Shown here: positions 41,605 through 50,762 of the stretch, piece by piece
How the letters are laid out: every line of letters begins with the position of its first letter
How positions within the stretch are numbered: the first letter of the stretch is position 1
Origin: Actinomadura craniellae
GTDB lineage: Bacteria; Actinomycetota; Actinomycetes; Streptosporangiales; Streptosporangiaceae
Assembly (NCBI RefSeq): GCF_003289645.1
Contig: NZ_QLYX01000003.1
Location: forward strand, 496,001-560,000
Direction of reading: 5' to 3'
DNA length: 64,000 nt
Program-made: the position numbers and the translations under genes
The notes under the pieces: generated by a model
Told to the model about the DNA's origin: nothing
Databases searched by the model: none
The model's input: the letters and a program-made list of their open reading frames with translations, nothing else

Positions 41605-44600
41605 TCACATACTCCTGATCAGATCGGAGGTGAAGCCGCTGGGCACGGCCACCTGTTCGCTCTCGCCCTGCGCGCCGACGGCGTGCCCGTCGAACGCGGC
41701 GTCGTGCCGGGGGTCGGGCATCGGGCACAGCAGCCACAGCCCGTCGGGGCGTTCGGCCGGGTCGCCGGCCGCCAGCCGCAGCCGGGTCAGCAGCTCCAGC
41801 CCGCCGGGGTACCGGCCCAGCGGGGCCGGGTCGTGCAGCAGCACGGTGCCGTCCAGGGCGCGCACCCGCTCCTCGATGCGGGCGAACGCCTCCGCGACCA
41901 GCCGGGCCAGGCCGGTGCGGGCGGCGGGGGACGCGTCGGGGGAGTCGGCGGCCAGCACCGTCTCCCAGCGCGGCCTCCCCCGCTCGGTGACGATCGCCCG
42001 CAGCTCCGCCACGAACGTGTCGGCCACGTGCAGCACGGTCACGCCGGGCACCGTGCACAGCGCGTCGCGGACCGCCGCGGCCTCGTCCGCCCACGCCTTC
42101 ACCGCCAGGAACCCGCCGCGCTCCACCGCGTGGCGCAGCCGCTGCCACGTCTCGTCGGCGGGGGTGTCGGCCCCCAGCCGGGTGCCGGTGCCGGGCAGCG
42201 GGGGACGCCCGCCGGACATGCCGGTCAGGGTCCGGCCCCGCAGCACGAAGCGGGAATCCTCGCCCACGCCGTCCACCAGGACGGTGACGCCCAGCTCGCG
42301 TTGCAGCAGCCGGCGCAGGTCACCGGACCCCTCGGGCAGGTTCGCCAGCTCCGGGAACCGGGCCAGCACCCGCTCGCGCAGCCGGCCCGGCTCGATGCCC
42401 CGGCCGCCCAGGAAACCGGCCGCCTGGGCGAGCGTCAGCGCCTTCGCCGGGTCGAGGTCGCGGGGATACAGCTCCAGCCGGGCCGTCGCCGCCGCGTTCC
42501 GGGACGCCCCCGCCGCCAGCGACACCAGGTCGGTGTCCGACAGCGGCGGCATGCCCTCCGGCCGGGGCACCGCCGACAGCTCCCGGTTCACCGCCGCGGG
42601 GCTCGGCAACGGCGCGGCGGCGTCCGGCAGCGCCACCAGCCGGTCGGCGCGCGCGCCGAGCTCCACCGCGTAGTCGAGCAGCTCCTCCTCCACCGGGGCC
42701 GACGGGTCGTCCTCGGCCACCGCGGCGACCAGCACCCGGTCGTGCGCCCGGCGCTTGGCCAGCCGCGGGTTCTCCAGGTGCTCCTCGGTCTCCACCGCCG
42801 CGCGGACGCACGCGGCGGCCACCGCCTGCCGGGCCGCCGGGTCGTCCAGCGCGCAGCCCCGGGCGGCCAGCAGCGCGGCGGCGAGCTGCCCCGCCTCCAT
42901 CACCCGGCCGTGCGCGTTCAGCAACTCCAGCACGGTGGCCCGCAGCGCGGTGACCGCCCGCGCGCTCTTGGTCCACCGGGCGCGGGCCGCGCCCAGCAGC
43001 CGGGCCACCTGGGACGGGTCCATCTCCAGGTAGGCGGCCACCTCGGCGTGCGGCGCCCAGGGCGGCACAGGGGAGGGGCGGCCCTCGGCGTCGGGCAGGG
43101 CGAGCAGCAGCCGCACCACCCGGGACCCGATGCCGTCGGCGTCCTTCGGCGGCAGCCGGTCGGCGACCTCGTCCAGGCCCAGCCGGCGCAGGTCGGTGAC
43201 CACCGCGACGTCGGACTCCGGCGACCGCTCGGCGACCGCGAGCTGCTGCCGCCACTCCCGGGCCCGCCGCTGCAGCTCGTTGCGCGGGCCCAGCCCCACC
43301 CCGCGCAGCCGCTGCACCCGGGTGGCCGGGATCCGGGCCAGCTCGCCGACCGTGGAGACCCCGAGCTGCTGCAACGCGGCCGACAGCGCCCGGGCCGACA
43401 GGCCGGCCGCCACCAGCGGGGTCGCCTCGGTCGCCAGGGCCGCCGCCGTCTCCCGGGCGTCCTCGGGGGTGCCGGCCCGCTCGCCGACGGTGCCGGCCGT
43501 GGTCGCGGGCAGCGTCTCGTCGAGGTCGCGGAACACGTCCGACCAGGCGAGCGTCATCTCGGTGAGGGAGGCGTGCCGCCGGGCCGGGTCGCGGTGCAGC
43601 GCGGTGCGGAAGAACGCGACCAGCCGGTCGCGCAGCAGCGGGTCGAAGCTGTCCTCGGCGAGCTGCGGCACCTGCTCGCCCTCGGGCAGCAGCCGCGGCT
43701 CCACCACCCCGTCGCCCCAGGCCGGCAGCTCGGCCCCGGCCATCTCGTGCAGGGTCATCGCCACCGCGTACCGCTCGGCCGCCGCGTCGTAGACCGGGCG
43801 CCGGTCGCCGCCCAGGAACGGGTCGAGGTACGGCGGGGTGCCGACGTGGGTGTTGCGGTCCGCGGCGTCCGCCAGCGAGAAGTCGAACAGGACCAGGCGG
43901 CGGCCCTTCTTCGGCAGCTCCTTCAGCGCCAGGTTGTCCGGCTTGATGTCGCGGTGCCAGACCCCCTCGTCCTCCAGGTACTGGACGGCCTGGAACAGGT
44001 GGCCGCCCAGGGTCTGCAGCTCGTCGATGGTCAGCCTGCCCTGGCTCTTGAGCGCCTGCGCCAGGGTCTGCCGCCCCGCCTGCTCCAGCACCAGGTAGGT
44101 GCGATCGCCGATCTCGTGCGGGCCGCCGACCAGACGGACGATGTACGGGCTGCCCAGCCGGCCGAGCTGGGCGGCCTCGTGCTCCAGCCGGGTGCGGCCC
44201 GCCGCGCTCAGCGCCACCTTCAGCACCCGCTCGTGACCGTCGCGGGTGACCAGCAGGGCCTTGGCGGTGGAGCCCTTGCCGAGCACCTTCTCGATCCGCC
44301 AGCCCGCCACGGTCGCGCCGCGGGTGGCCTCCAGCAGGTCGGGCTCGTCGGCCCGGTCGGGCGCGGTGAGCTCGTCCTCGACCGCCTCCAGCTGGTCGAG
44401 GAAGCTCCGCACCGACTCGTACCGGTCGGCCGGCTGGAGCGCGGTCGCGCGCCGCACCAGCTCGTCCATGGCCGGGCTCATCGCGTCGTCGACCGCCGAC
44501 GGCACCAGCGCGCCCTCCGCGCCCAGCCGCTGCGCCAGCTCCCGGCGGTCGGGGGCGGGCGGCCGGGCGGTCAGGATCAGGTGGGTGAGCGCGCCCAGCC

Positions 44601-45807
44601 CGAACACGTCGAGCTGCGCGCCCTCGGCCTCCCGGCTGCCGAACTCCGGGGCCAGGTACGGGCCCGCCGAGTTCTCGATGTGCGCGTCGAGGGAGGTGTC
44701 GCTGGTGGCGCTGGTGTCGGGCCGGGCCGCGACCTGCCAGTCGCAGATCCGCAGCCGCGGGTAGCGACCGTCCAGCTCCACGTGGACGCTCCGGGCGGCC
44801 AGCGCCCGGTGGTAGAGGTGCCGGCGGTGCGCGTGGTCGAGCGCCTCGCCGAGCTGGCGCACCATCTCGGCCCGGGTCTCGACCGGCAGCTCGGCGCCCC
44901 GCTCGGCCATGAAGTGGTCGAGCCGCGTCCAGGCCGCGCCGTGCCGGAACACGATCGACGGCCCGGCCTCGTGCTCGTCGCTGAACTGCTCGGCCTGGAC
45001 GATGCCCTCGTGCGAGATGCCCTGCAACGCCAGGTACTCGCGGCGGGCGGCCCGGCGGGTGGAGAGCCGGTCGTCCCGGGTGGCGCCCAGCTCCGACAGG
45101 TAGACGCGGATGCGCCGCGGCTGGTCGCCCGGCAGGGCGGTGTTCTCGGCGAGGTAGTCCTCCCAGGTGGGGCCGGCGTCGAACGCCTTGGGGGCCAGCT
45201 CGAACGGGCCGACCCGGCGGTGCCTGCGCAGCCCGGCGACGCCGATCTTGGTGAGCAGCTTGTGCAGCTGCTTGGAGACGGGGACCAGGTCGCCGCGCGG
45301 CGGGCCGCCCAGCAGGCCCCGCCAGATGCCGGGCAGGCCGGTTCCGGCGCCGTCCCGGCCGTAGACGTTGATCTTCTGGACGTCGTCGAACTCGCAGCGC
45401 AGGTCGGGGGCGGACAGGAACACCGCGGGGGCGATGTAGGGGATGCGGAGCCGGGTGAGGCCGAGTTCCTTGGCCGCCCACTCGAGCTGCTCCCTGAGCT
45501 GCTTGCACTTCAGGTCGGCCAGGTGCAGCGGGTTGTCGAACGAGCGCGTCCGGTCGTGGCCGTGGAAGATCCAGGTGCCGCCGCTGTTGATCGCCCGGCC
45601 GGGGTGGCTCTTGATCTCGACGAGGAAGAGGCCGGCCCGGGTGGCGGCGAACAGGTCGACCTCGCGGACGTGGCCCGTCCGGGCGGTGAAGGTGAACGTC
45701 TGCCAGGCGCGGTAGGGGTCGGTCCGCGGCATCTGGTCGCGGACGTGCCGGAGCGCGTCCTCCTCCCAGGGGAAGTCGGACCGCGGACCCCACCAGCGGT
45801 TGGACAC
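41605..45807 (-). CDS. pglW: BREX-2 Ser/Thr kinase PglW (NERD + pseudokinase + kinase)
   Basis: 1400 residues from GTG 45807 (GGAGG seven bases upstream; the frame is open to 45894 but without content). Order: a NERD nuclease-related domain (about 10-200; VDLFAATRAGLFLVEIKSHPG). A first kinase-like fold (about 250-490) has HRALAARSV in place of HRDxKxxN and so is probably inactive. A second kinase (about 515-790) has VLKVAL, HRDIKPDN (about 618-625) and DFS. A long helical region (820-1400) follows. PglW kinase activity is required for Pgl in S. coelicolor. Divergent from the DUF262 gene. Confidence 0.93.
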   Translation of the reverse strand: MSNRWWGPRSDFPWEEDALRHVRDQMPRTDPYRAWQTFTFTARTGHVREVDLFAATRAGLFLVEIKSHPGRAINSGGTWIFHGHDRTRSFDNPLHLADLKCKQLREQLEWAAKELGLTRLRIPYIAPAVFLSAPDLRCEFDDVQKINVYGRDGAGTGLPGIWRGLLGGPPRGDLVPVSKQLHKLLTKIGVAGLRRHRRVGPFELAPKAFDAGPTWEDYLAENTALPGDQPRRIRVYLSELGATRDDRLSTRRAARREYLALQGISHEGIVQAEQFSDEHEAGPSIVFRHGAAWTRLDHFMAERGAELPVETRAEMVRQLGEALDHAHRRHLYHRALAARSVHVELDGRYPRLRICDWQVAARPDTSATSDTSLDAHIENSAGPYLAPEFGSREAEGAQLDVFGLGALTHLILTARPPAPDRRELAQRLGAEGALVPSAVDDAMSPAMDELVRRATALQPADRYESVRSFLDQLEAVEDELTAPDRADEPDLLEATRGATVAGWRIEKVLGKGSTAKALLVTRDGHERVLKVALSAAGRTRLEHEAAQLGRLGSPYIVRLVGGPHEIGDRTYLVLEQAGRQTLAQALKSQGRLTIDELQTLGGHLFQAVQYLEDEGVWHRDIKPDNLALKELPKKGRRLVLFDFSLADAADRNTHVGTPPYLDPFLGGDRRPVYDAAAERYAVAMTLHEMAGAELPAWGDGVVEPRLLPEGEQVPQLAEDSFDPLLRDRLVAFFRTALHRDPARRHASLTEMTLAWSDVFRDLDETLPATTAGTVGERAGTPEDARETAAALATEATPLVAAGLSARALSAALQQLGVSTVGELARIPATRVQRLRGVGLGPRNELQRRAREWRQQLAVAERSPESDVAVVTDLRRLGLDEVADRLPPKDADGIGSRVVRLLLALPDAEGRPSPVPPWAPHAEVAAYLEMDPSQVARLLGAARARWTKSARAVTALRATVLELLNAHGRVMEAGQLAAALLAARGCALDDPAARQAVAAACVRAAVETEEHLENPRLAKRRAHDRVLVAAVAEDDPSAPVEEELLDYAVELGARADRLVALPDAAAPLPSPAAVNRELSAVPRPEGMPPLSDTDLVSLAAGASRNAAATARLELYPRDLDPAKALTLAQAAGFLGGRGIEPGRLRERVLARFPELANLPEGSGDLRRLLQRELGVTVLVDGVGEDSRFVLRGRTLTGMSGGRPPLPGTGTRLGADTPADETWQRLRHAVERGGFLAVKAWADEAAAVRDALCTVPGVTVLHVADTFVAELRAIVTERGRPRWETVLAADSPDASPAARTGLARLVAEAFARIEERVRALDGTVLLHDPAPLGRYPGGLELLTRLRLAAGDPAERPDGLWLLCPMPDPRHDAAFDGHAVGAQGESEQVAVPSGFTSDLIRSM

Positions 45808-45970
45808 CCCGCCCCCTCCATGCATGCCGTCGCGGAGTAGCAAGCTTACGGCTGGACAGGGGCGGCGCGGGCCGGCGAAAGGGTTTTCGATCAAATGGGA
45901 GTGAATGGCGTTGTGATACTCGCTAACGTTGAGTCACGCCAATGTCGCCGTCGCCCCTCCGGAGATGCCC

Positions 45971-47734
45971 ATGCCTCTCGACGAGCCGCCGCTGAGCACC
46001 GTTCTCGACGAAGTCGCCGACGGGCGCATCCGGCTGCCGGATTTCCAGCGGAACTGGCTCTGGGACGACGAAAGGATCATCTCGATCCTCGCCACGGTGA
46101 CGATGAGCTACCCGATGGGCGTCATCATGACGCTGGAGACGGGCGGGCCGGGCGCGGTCTTCAAGACCCGGCCGCTGGAGGGCACGCAGGACGCCGCCCG
46201 CCAGGCCGAGCAGCTGCTGCTGGACGGGCAGCAGCGGATGACCTCGCTGTTCCAGGCGCTGCGCTCGGGCCATGTGGTGGAGACGGTCGACCAGCGGGGC
46301 AAGGAGCTCAAGCGCTGGTACTACATCGACATTCACCAGGCGATCGACCCGCTGACCGACCGGGAACTCGCAATTCGGTCGGTACCCGAAGACCGTATTA
46401 TCCGGTCTGATTTCGGGCGCAAGATCGAACTGGATCTCAGCACCGGCGACCGGGAACGCGCGCAGGCGCATTTTCCGCTGCATCTGGCCTTCGACAACGA
46501 CCGGATGATGGATTGGATGTTCCAGTACGTCGGGGCCGATTCCGGGCGGCGGGCGACCTGGACCACGTTCAAGGCGATGGTGATCGACAATCTCACCCAG
46601 TACCGGGTGCCGATCATCAAGCTGTCCAAGGACACGCCGAAGGTCGCCGTCTGCACGGTCTTCGAGAAGGTCAACACCGGCGGCGTCCCGCTCACCGTGT
46701 TCGAGCTGCTGACCGCCACCTTCGCCGCCGAGGAGGCGTACTCGGCCGAGCACGGGCACGACTTCCACCTGCCCGACCACTGGGCGAGCACGCACGAGGA
46801 ACTGTCGGCCGCCTACCCCGTGCTGTCGGGGTTGCAGAGCACCGACTTCCTCCAGGCGGTCTGCCTCGCCTCGACGTACCACGAGCCCGGCGTCGCGGTG
46901 AGCTGCAAGCGCAAGGACATGCTCGAACTCAAGCTCGGCACCTACCTCGACTGGGCGCCGAAGGTCACCGACGCGCTGCACTGGGCGGGCCGGTTCCTGG
47001 AGGAGCAGTGCGTCTTCCGCCCCGAGGACCTGCCGTACCGCCAGCAGCTCCAGCCGCTCGCCGCGATCCGCACCGTGCTGGGCGCCGGCACCGACGGCGC
47101 GGAGGCCCGCGAGAAGCTGGCGCGCTGGTACTGGTGCGGCGTGTTCGGCGAGCAGTACGGCGGCTCGCCCGACAGCCGCTTCCCCCGCGACGTCGAGCAG
47201 GTGGTCGGCTGGATCCGCGGCGGCCGGGCGCCCGACTCGGTGCAGGACGCGCGCTTCGTCGAGACCCGGCTGCTGAGCATGACCACCCGCAACAGCGCGG
47301 CCTACACCGGCGTGTTCGCGCTGCTGCTCAAGCAGGGGTGCACCGACTGGTTCTACAGCGACAAGCCGCTGACCGGCGACCTGATCGACGACTACAAGGT
47401 CGACATCTACCGGATCTTCCCGGCCGCCTGGTGCAAGAAGCAGGGCATCGAGGCCCAGCGGCAGAACAGCGTGGTCAACAAGACCCTGCTCTCGCACCGC
47501 GCGAGCCGGGCCCTCACCACCCGCCCACCGGACGTGTACCTCAAGGTGCTGGAGCGCGAGTCCGGCATCCAGCCCAACTGGCTGGACGACGCCCTCCTCA
47601 CCCACCTGATCGAACCGCTGCCGCTGCGGGCCGGCGACTTCGACGCCTTCTTCGCCCGGCGGATGGCCGAGCTGGTCCGCCTCATCGAGGAGGCCATGGG
47701 CCGCAAGGCCGTCCGCGCCGAGGAGGAGTCGTGA
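45971..47734 (+). CDS. DUF262 (GmrS-type N-terminal) protein
   Basis: 587 residues from ATG 45971, chosen because GGAG lies six bases upstream; a TTG at 45929 would add 14 residues. The DUF262 core has LPDFQRNWLW (about 20-29), YPMGVIMTL, LLDGQQRMTSL (about 78-88) and FEKVNTGGVPLTVFELL. The catalytic-type DGQQRxT motif is intact. In GmrSD systems this domain binds or hydrolyses nucleotides to power cleavage of modified phage DNA; here the DUF1524 HNH nuclease half is absent. Coupled by four bases to the CBS/HEPN gene. Confidence 0.88.
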   Translation: MPLDEPPLSTVLDEVADGRIRLPDFQRNWLWDDERIISILATVTMSYPMGVIMTLETGGPGAVFKTRPLEGTQDAARQAEQLLLDGQQRMTSLFQALRSGHVVETVDQRGKELKRWYYIDIHQAIDPLTDRELAIRSVPEDRIIRSDFGRKIELDLSTGDRERAQAHFPLHLAFDNDRMMDWMFQYVGADSGRRATWTTFKAMVIDNLTQYRVPIIKLSKDTPKVAVCTVFEKVNTGGVPLTVFELLTATFAAEEAYSAEHGHDFHLPDHWASTHEELSAAYPVLSGLQSTDFLQAVCLASTYHEPGVAVSCKRKDMLELKLGTYLDWAPKVTDALHWAGRFLEEQCVFRPEDLPYRQQLQPLAAIRTVLGAGTDGAEAREKLARWYWCGVFGEQYGGSPDSRFPRDVEQVVGWIRGGRAPDSVQDARFVETRLLSMTTRNSAAYTGVFALLLKQGCTDWFYSDKPLTGDLIDDYKVDIYRIFPAAWCKKQGIEAQRQNSVVNKTLLSHRASRALTTRPPDVYLKVLERESGIQPNWLDDALLTHLIEPLPLRAGDFDAFFARRMAELVRLIEEAMGRKAVRAEEES

Positions 47735-48747
47735 CCCCCGAGGAGTTCCTGACCGACGCGGCCGGCCGCGGGGCCGCCGACCCGATGAAGATCACCGTCC
47801 GGGACCTCCTGGCGATCTGGGGATACGCGACGCGCACGTCCAAGGCCGTCGCGGACATCGGCTCCGACCTCGCCCAGGCCGGATTGACCACGTCCCCGCC
47901 GTTCGACGGGATCAGAGACGTCCGGGAACCGGTGACGGTCGCTCCGCTCGCCCCGCAGGCCGAGGCGGAGGACGAGACCGGCGACGAACCCCCCGACATC
48001 GAAGACCGCTTCCCTGCGGTCTCGCTGTGCGTGGAAGAGTTGCCGAGCGCGAGCGCCGGAGTGCTTTCGGTCGGAATCAACGAACCGCTCCAGCGTGCCC
48101 AGACGCTGATGATGGATTCCGACTACTCGCAACTCGCGGTGCTCGACGGCAGCCTTCTCCGCGGGGCGATCAGCTGGAGTTCCATCTCGGCGGCGCGCAT
48201 CGCGGGCTTCGACGGCTCGCTGCGCGGCGCGCTCATGCCGGAGTCGCCCGCGGTCCTGCACCCCAAGGACAAGCTGCTCGACAAGATCGAGCACATCAAC
48301 GAGCGGGGCTTCGCCTTCGTCGCGGACACCGCCGGACTGCGAGGCATCGTCACCACCGCCGACATCTCCCTGCAGTTCGCCCGGCTCACCGGCCCGTTCC
48401 TGCTGATCAGCGAGATCGAGCGCCGCATCCGGCGGCAGATCGAGAAGGTCTGCCCCGACCTGACGGAACTCCAGGCCGCCGCGTCACAGAGCGCGAAGAA
48501 GCCCGCGGACGTCGACTCCGTGCACGAGCTCACCTTCTTCCAGGCCATGCTCGTCCTGGAGAAGGAGCACATCTGGAAGCGCCTCCAGTGGGACCTGGAC
48601 CGGGGCTACTTCGTCGAGCGGCTGAGAGCGGTCAAGACGATCCGCAACGAGGTCATGCACTTCCGCCCCACCCCCGTGAGCGCCGAGCAGGCCGCCACCC
48701 TCACCAAGTTCGCCAACTGGCTCCGCTGGCTCGACCACCAGCCCTGA
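47731..48747 (+). CDS. CBS-domain protein with HEPN-like C-terminus
   Basis: 338 residues. GTG 47731 overlaps the DUF262 stop (GTGA). The N-terminal 100 residues are helical, ending in an acidic linker. Residues about 105-230 form a CBS pair (VGINEPLQRAQTLMMDSDYSQLAVLDG, then INERGFAFVADTAGLRGIVTTADI), which usually senses adenine nucleotides. The C-terminal 110 residues are helical with RNEVMH (about 304-309), the R-x4-H motif of HEPN RNases. I infer a nucleotide-gated HEPN effector paired with the DUF262 protein. A strong bidirectional terminator follows. Confidence 0.75.
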   Translation: MTPEEFLTDAAGRGAADPMKITVRDLLAIWGYATRTSKAVADIGSDLAQAGLTTSPPFDGIRDVREPVTVAPLAPQAEAEDETGDEPPDIEDRFPAVSLCVEELPSASAGVLSVGINEPLQRAQTLMMDSDYSQLAVLDGSLLRGAISWSSISAARIAGFDGSLRGALMPESPAVLHPKDKLLDKIEHINERGFAFVADTAGLRGIVTTADISLQFARLTGPFLLISEIERRIRRQIEKVCPDLTELQAAASQSAKKPADVDSVHELTFFQAMLVLEKEHIWKRLQWDLDRGYFVERLRAVKTIRNEVMHFRPTPVSAEQAATLTKFANWLRWLDHQP

Positions 48748-48762
48748 CCTCCTCGATCGGAG

Positions 48763-48809
48763 CCCCGGAGCCGCCCGCCCGCTGCGGGGACGGGCGGGTG
48801 ACTCCGGGG
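48763..48809. terminator. Bidirectional terminator between convergent genes
   Basis: Outer arms CCCCGGAG / CTCCGGGG (8 bp) and inner arms CCCGCCC / GGGCGGG (7 bp) are separated by a three-base internal loop, with an 11-base apical loop. It lies between the CBS/HEPN gene (ends 48747) and the minus-strand PLD gene (ends 48820). Confidence 0.75.
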
Positions 48810-48819
48810 AGGGCGCGGG

Positions 48820-50562
48820 TCAGAACTTCTTGCGGGAGTCCGCGTCGAACCGGTTGTGGTCGTCCTCCGAGTAGGGGGCGCCGGCCGGGACCGGCAGGAC
48901 GTAGGGCTTGATCTCGGCCTGGAGTTTCGCGGTCGGGGGTGCGCCCTTGAGCCAGGTGGGCTTCCAGAGGCCGAGTGCCCGGTCGAGGTCGTTCAGTTCC
49001 TCGCGCTCCGCCTGGTACAGGTCGAGGCGGTCCTCCTCCAGGGTGAGCCCGCAGTACTTGGCCCACAGGTCGCGGCGCAGCTTGTGGACGACGGACTTCG
49101 GGTTGGGGTCGATCATCGCGATCGACAGTTCGATGTCGGTGAAGAGGCTGCGGCGCATGCAGTTGGCCGAGCCGACCGCGCACCACAGGTCGTCGATGAT
49201 CACCGTCTTGGCGTGCACCACCGTCCCCTCCCACCCGTAGCAGACCACGTTCGGGAACTCGCCGACCTTGACCGGGTCGGGTTTGAGCCCCTTGAGCAGG
49301 TGGTTGTTGACCGCCTCGGACATGTCACCGGTCGGCGGGTCCTCCGGGTCGCCGCCGTGCAGCAGGATCACCTTGAGGTCGGGCACCTCGCCCAGCCGGA
49401 TGTGCAGCCAGTCCATGACGTCCTGGCTGCTGAACGCCTGGTCGGCGATGAAGACGTAGCGTTCGGCCTTGGAGATCGCCTTGCGCAGCGCCACCTTGAA
49501 CTCGAAGGTGCCGTGCGGCGCGAAGCTCAGCGGCTTGCGCTGGAAACCGGTCGCCTGCGTCATCAGGAAGCGCATCAGCGAGTTCTCCGGGTACAGCCAG
49601 GTGGGCCCGGACGAGGTGAAGTTCATCTGCGGCACGGTGCGCAACACCTGGACGCACTGGCCGGTGTCCTTCCGGACGGCGATCGGCTTGATCGGGACGA
49701 ACTTCGGTGCCGACGAGAACCGGGACGGTATCTCCAGGTTGTTGACGTGGAAGGCCTCGACGGGCTGGCCGGACTGCTCCGTCCACAGTTGCCCGAAGAA
49801 GGAGTGGACGGCCTGTGCGGCGGGCCCCTGCACCTTGACCGCCACATCGTGCCATCCGGCCTCCTGCCGGCCGGGCGCCGGGTCGAGCCCGCCCACGTAG
49901 GCGCACGTCTTCGTGAAGTCACCGCAGACGACGGTCTTGAGGTGGGCGGCGCCGAGCGGATGGGCCATCGTGTTGAGCATGATCCGGCCCTCGTGCCCGG
50001 AGCCGAACTTCTTGCGCAGCTCGGCCACGCTCAGCAGCGTCTGGATGTTCAGGGTGGTGATCCCCCCGGCGGTCTTGCCCACCAGCTCGTACTTGGGCGC
50101 GAACGGCGACGTCCAGGCCAGCACCCGCACGTCCACCCCGGCGGCGTGCAGGTCGACGAGCCGGGAGAGCAGGGTCTTCTTGCTCTTGGGCAGCTTGATG
50201 CCGGTCCGGACGACCTGGATCGACCACTGCTCGCCCACCTTGGGGAAGTTCTTGGCCAGCACGCCGACGGTGGGGCCGAACGGGACGACGGGGATGTGCC
50301 CGGAGACGTCGAGGAGCCCCAGCCACCAGGCCGTCATGTAGAAGTACCGGTCCTGGGCGCTGGAGTTGATCAGTGCGGTGATCTCGTCGTCGAGCGCCTC
50401 GAAGTAGGCGGTGCCGTCGATGTACGCCTTGACGATGTTGCTCTGGACCTCGCTGAGCGTCTGCTGCCTCGGGGCGGTCTCCCCGGACTTCTCGGCACCG
50501 GAGTCGAGTTCGGAGGAGAAGTATTTCTTGATGATCGCATCCGGGCTGGAAGCGGAATGCAT
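48820..50562 (-). CDS. Phospholipase-D-like protein with two HKD motifs
   Basis: 580 residues from ATG 50562 (GAGGTG five bases upstream; GTG 50568 is an alternative). Two complete HxKx4D motifs: HLKTVVCGD (about 206) and HAKTVIIDD (about 449), so the two-lobed PLD active site should be intact. GTFEFKVALRKAISKAERYVFIADQAF is the usual helix before the second lobe. No signal peptide, so it is either cytoplasmic or exported by a non-Sec route. PLD enzymes cleave phospholipids or nucleic acid; the substrate is open. It sits behind the papain-like gene on the same strand, separated by a terminator. Confidence 0.88.
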   Translation of the reverse strand: MHSASSPDAIIKKYFSSELDSGAEKSGETAPRQQTLSEVQSNIVKAYIDGTAYFEALDDEITALINSSAQDRYFYMTAWWLGLLDVSGHIPVVPFGPTVGVLAKNFPKVGEQWSIQVVRTGIKLPKSKKTLLSRLVDLHAAGVDVRVLAWTSPFAPKYELVGKTAGGITTLNIQTLLSVAELRKKFGSGHEGRIMLNTMAHPLGAAHLKTVVCGDFTKTCAYVGGLDPAPGRQEAGWHDVAVKVQGPAAQAVHSFFGQLWTEQSGQPVEAFHVNNLEIPSRFSSAPKFVPIKPIAVRKDTGQCVQVLRTVPQMNFTSSGPTWLYPENSLMRFLMTQATGFQRKPLSFAPHGTFEFKVALRKAISKAERYVFIADQAFSSQDVMDWLHIRLGEVPDLKVILLHGGDPEDPPTGDMSEAVNNHLLKGLKPDPVKVGEFPNVVCYGWEGTVVHAKTVIIDDLWCAVGSANCMRRSLFTDIELSIAMIDPNPKSVVHKLRRDLWAKYCGLTLEEDRLDLYQAEREELNDLDRALGLWKPTWLKGAPPTAKLQAEIKPYVLPVPAGAPYSEDDHNRFDADSRKKF

Positions 50563-50668
50563 GAGCACCTCACGACGGGATCAGGACGATGGCTGTGCAC
50601 CGCGGAGAACGGATCTGGCAGGCGGTTCTTCGCCGGAGAGACGTGGCGCGGGCGACGCCTCGCGCCGT

Positions 50669-50700
50669 GTCGCCGGGGCCGTGCGGGCGGCCCCGGCGAC
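50669..50700 (-). terminator. 13-bp hairpin behind the Cys/His gene
   Basis: Perfect GTCGCCGGGGCCG / CGGCCCCGGCGAC arms with a six-base loop, 63 bases past the stop of the minus-strand gene ending at 50763 and about 107 bases ahead of the PLD start. It would separate the two transcription units or attenuate read-through. Confidence 0.7.
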
Positions 50701-50762
50701 GTCACGCCGGCGCTCCGGTCAAGGGGAGGGCGGCGTCGTGGCGGGCGGCCGCGGTGTCCGGC

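Noticed and set aside
40501-45840. A plus-strand open frame of 1779 codons
   Set aside because: Antisense to pglW and the 5' part of pglX. Composed of Pro/Arg/Gly/His/Gln-rich sequence typical of high-GC shadow frames, with no ribosome site or domain.
45929-45970. Upstream TTG start for the DUF262 gene
   Set aside because: ATG 45971 has GGAG at proper spacing, and the extra 14 residues have no family content.
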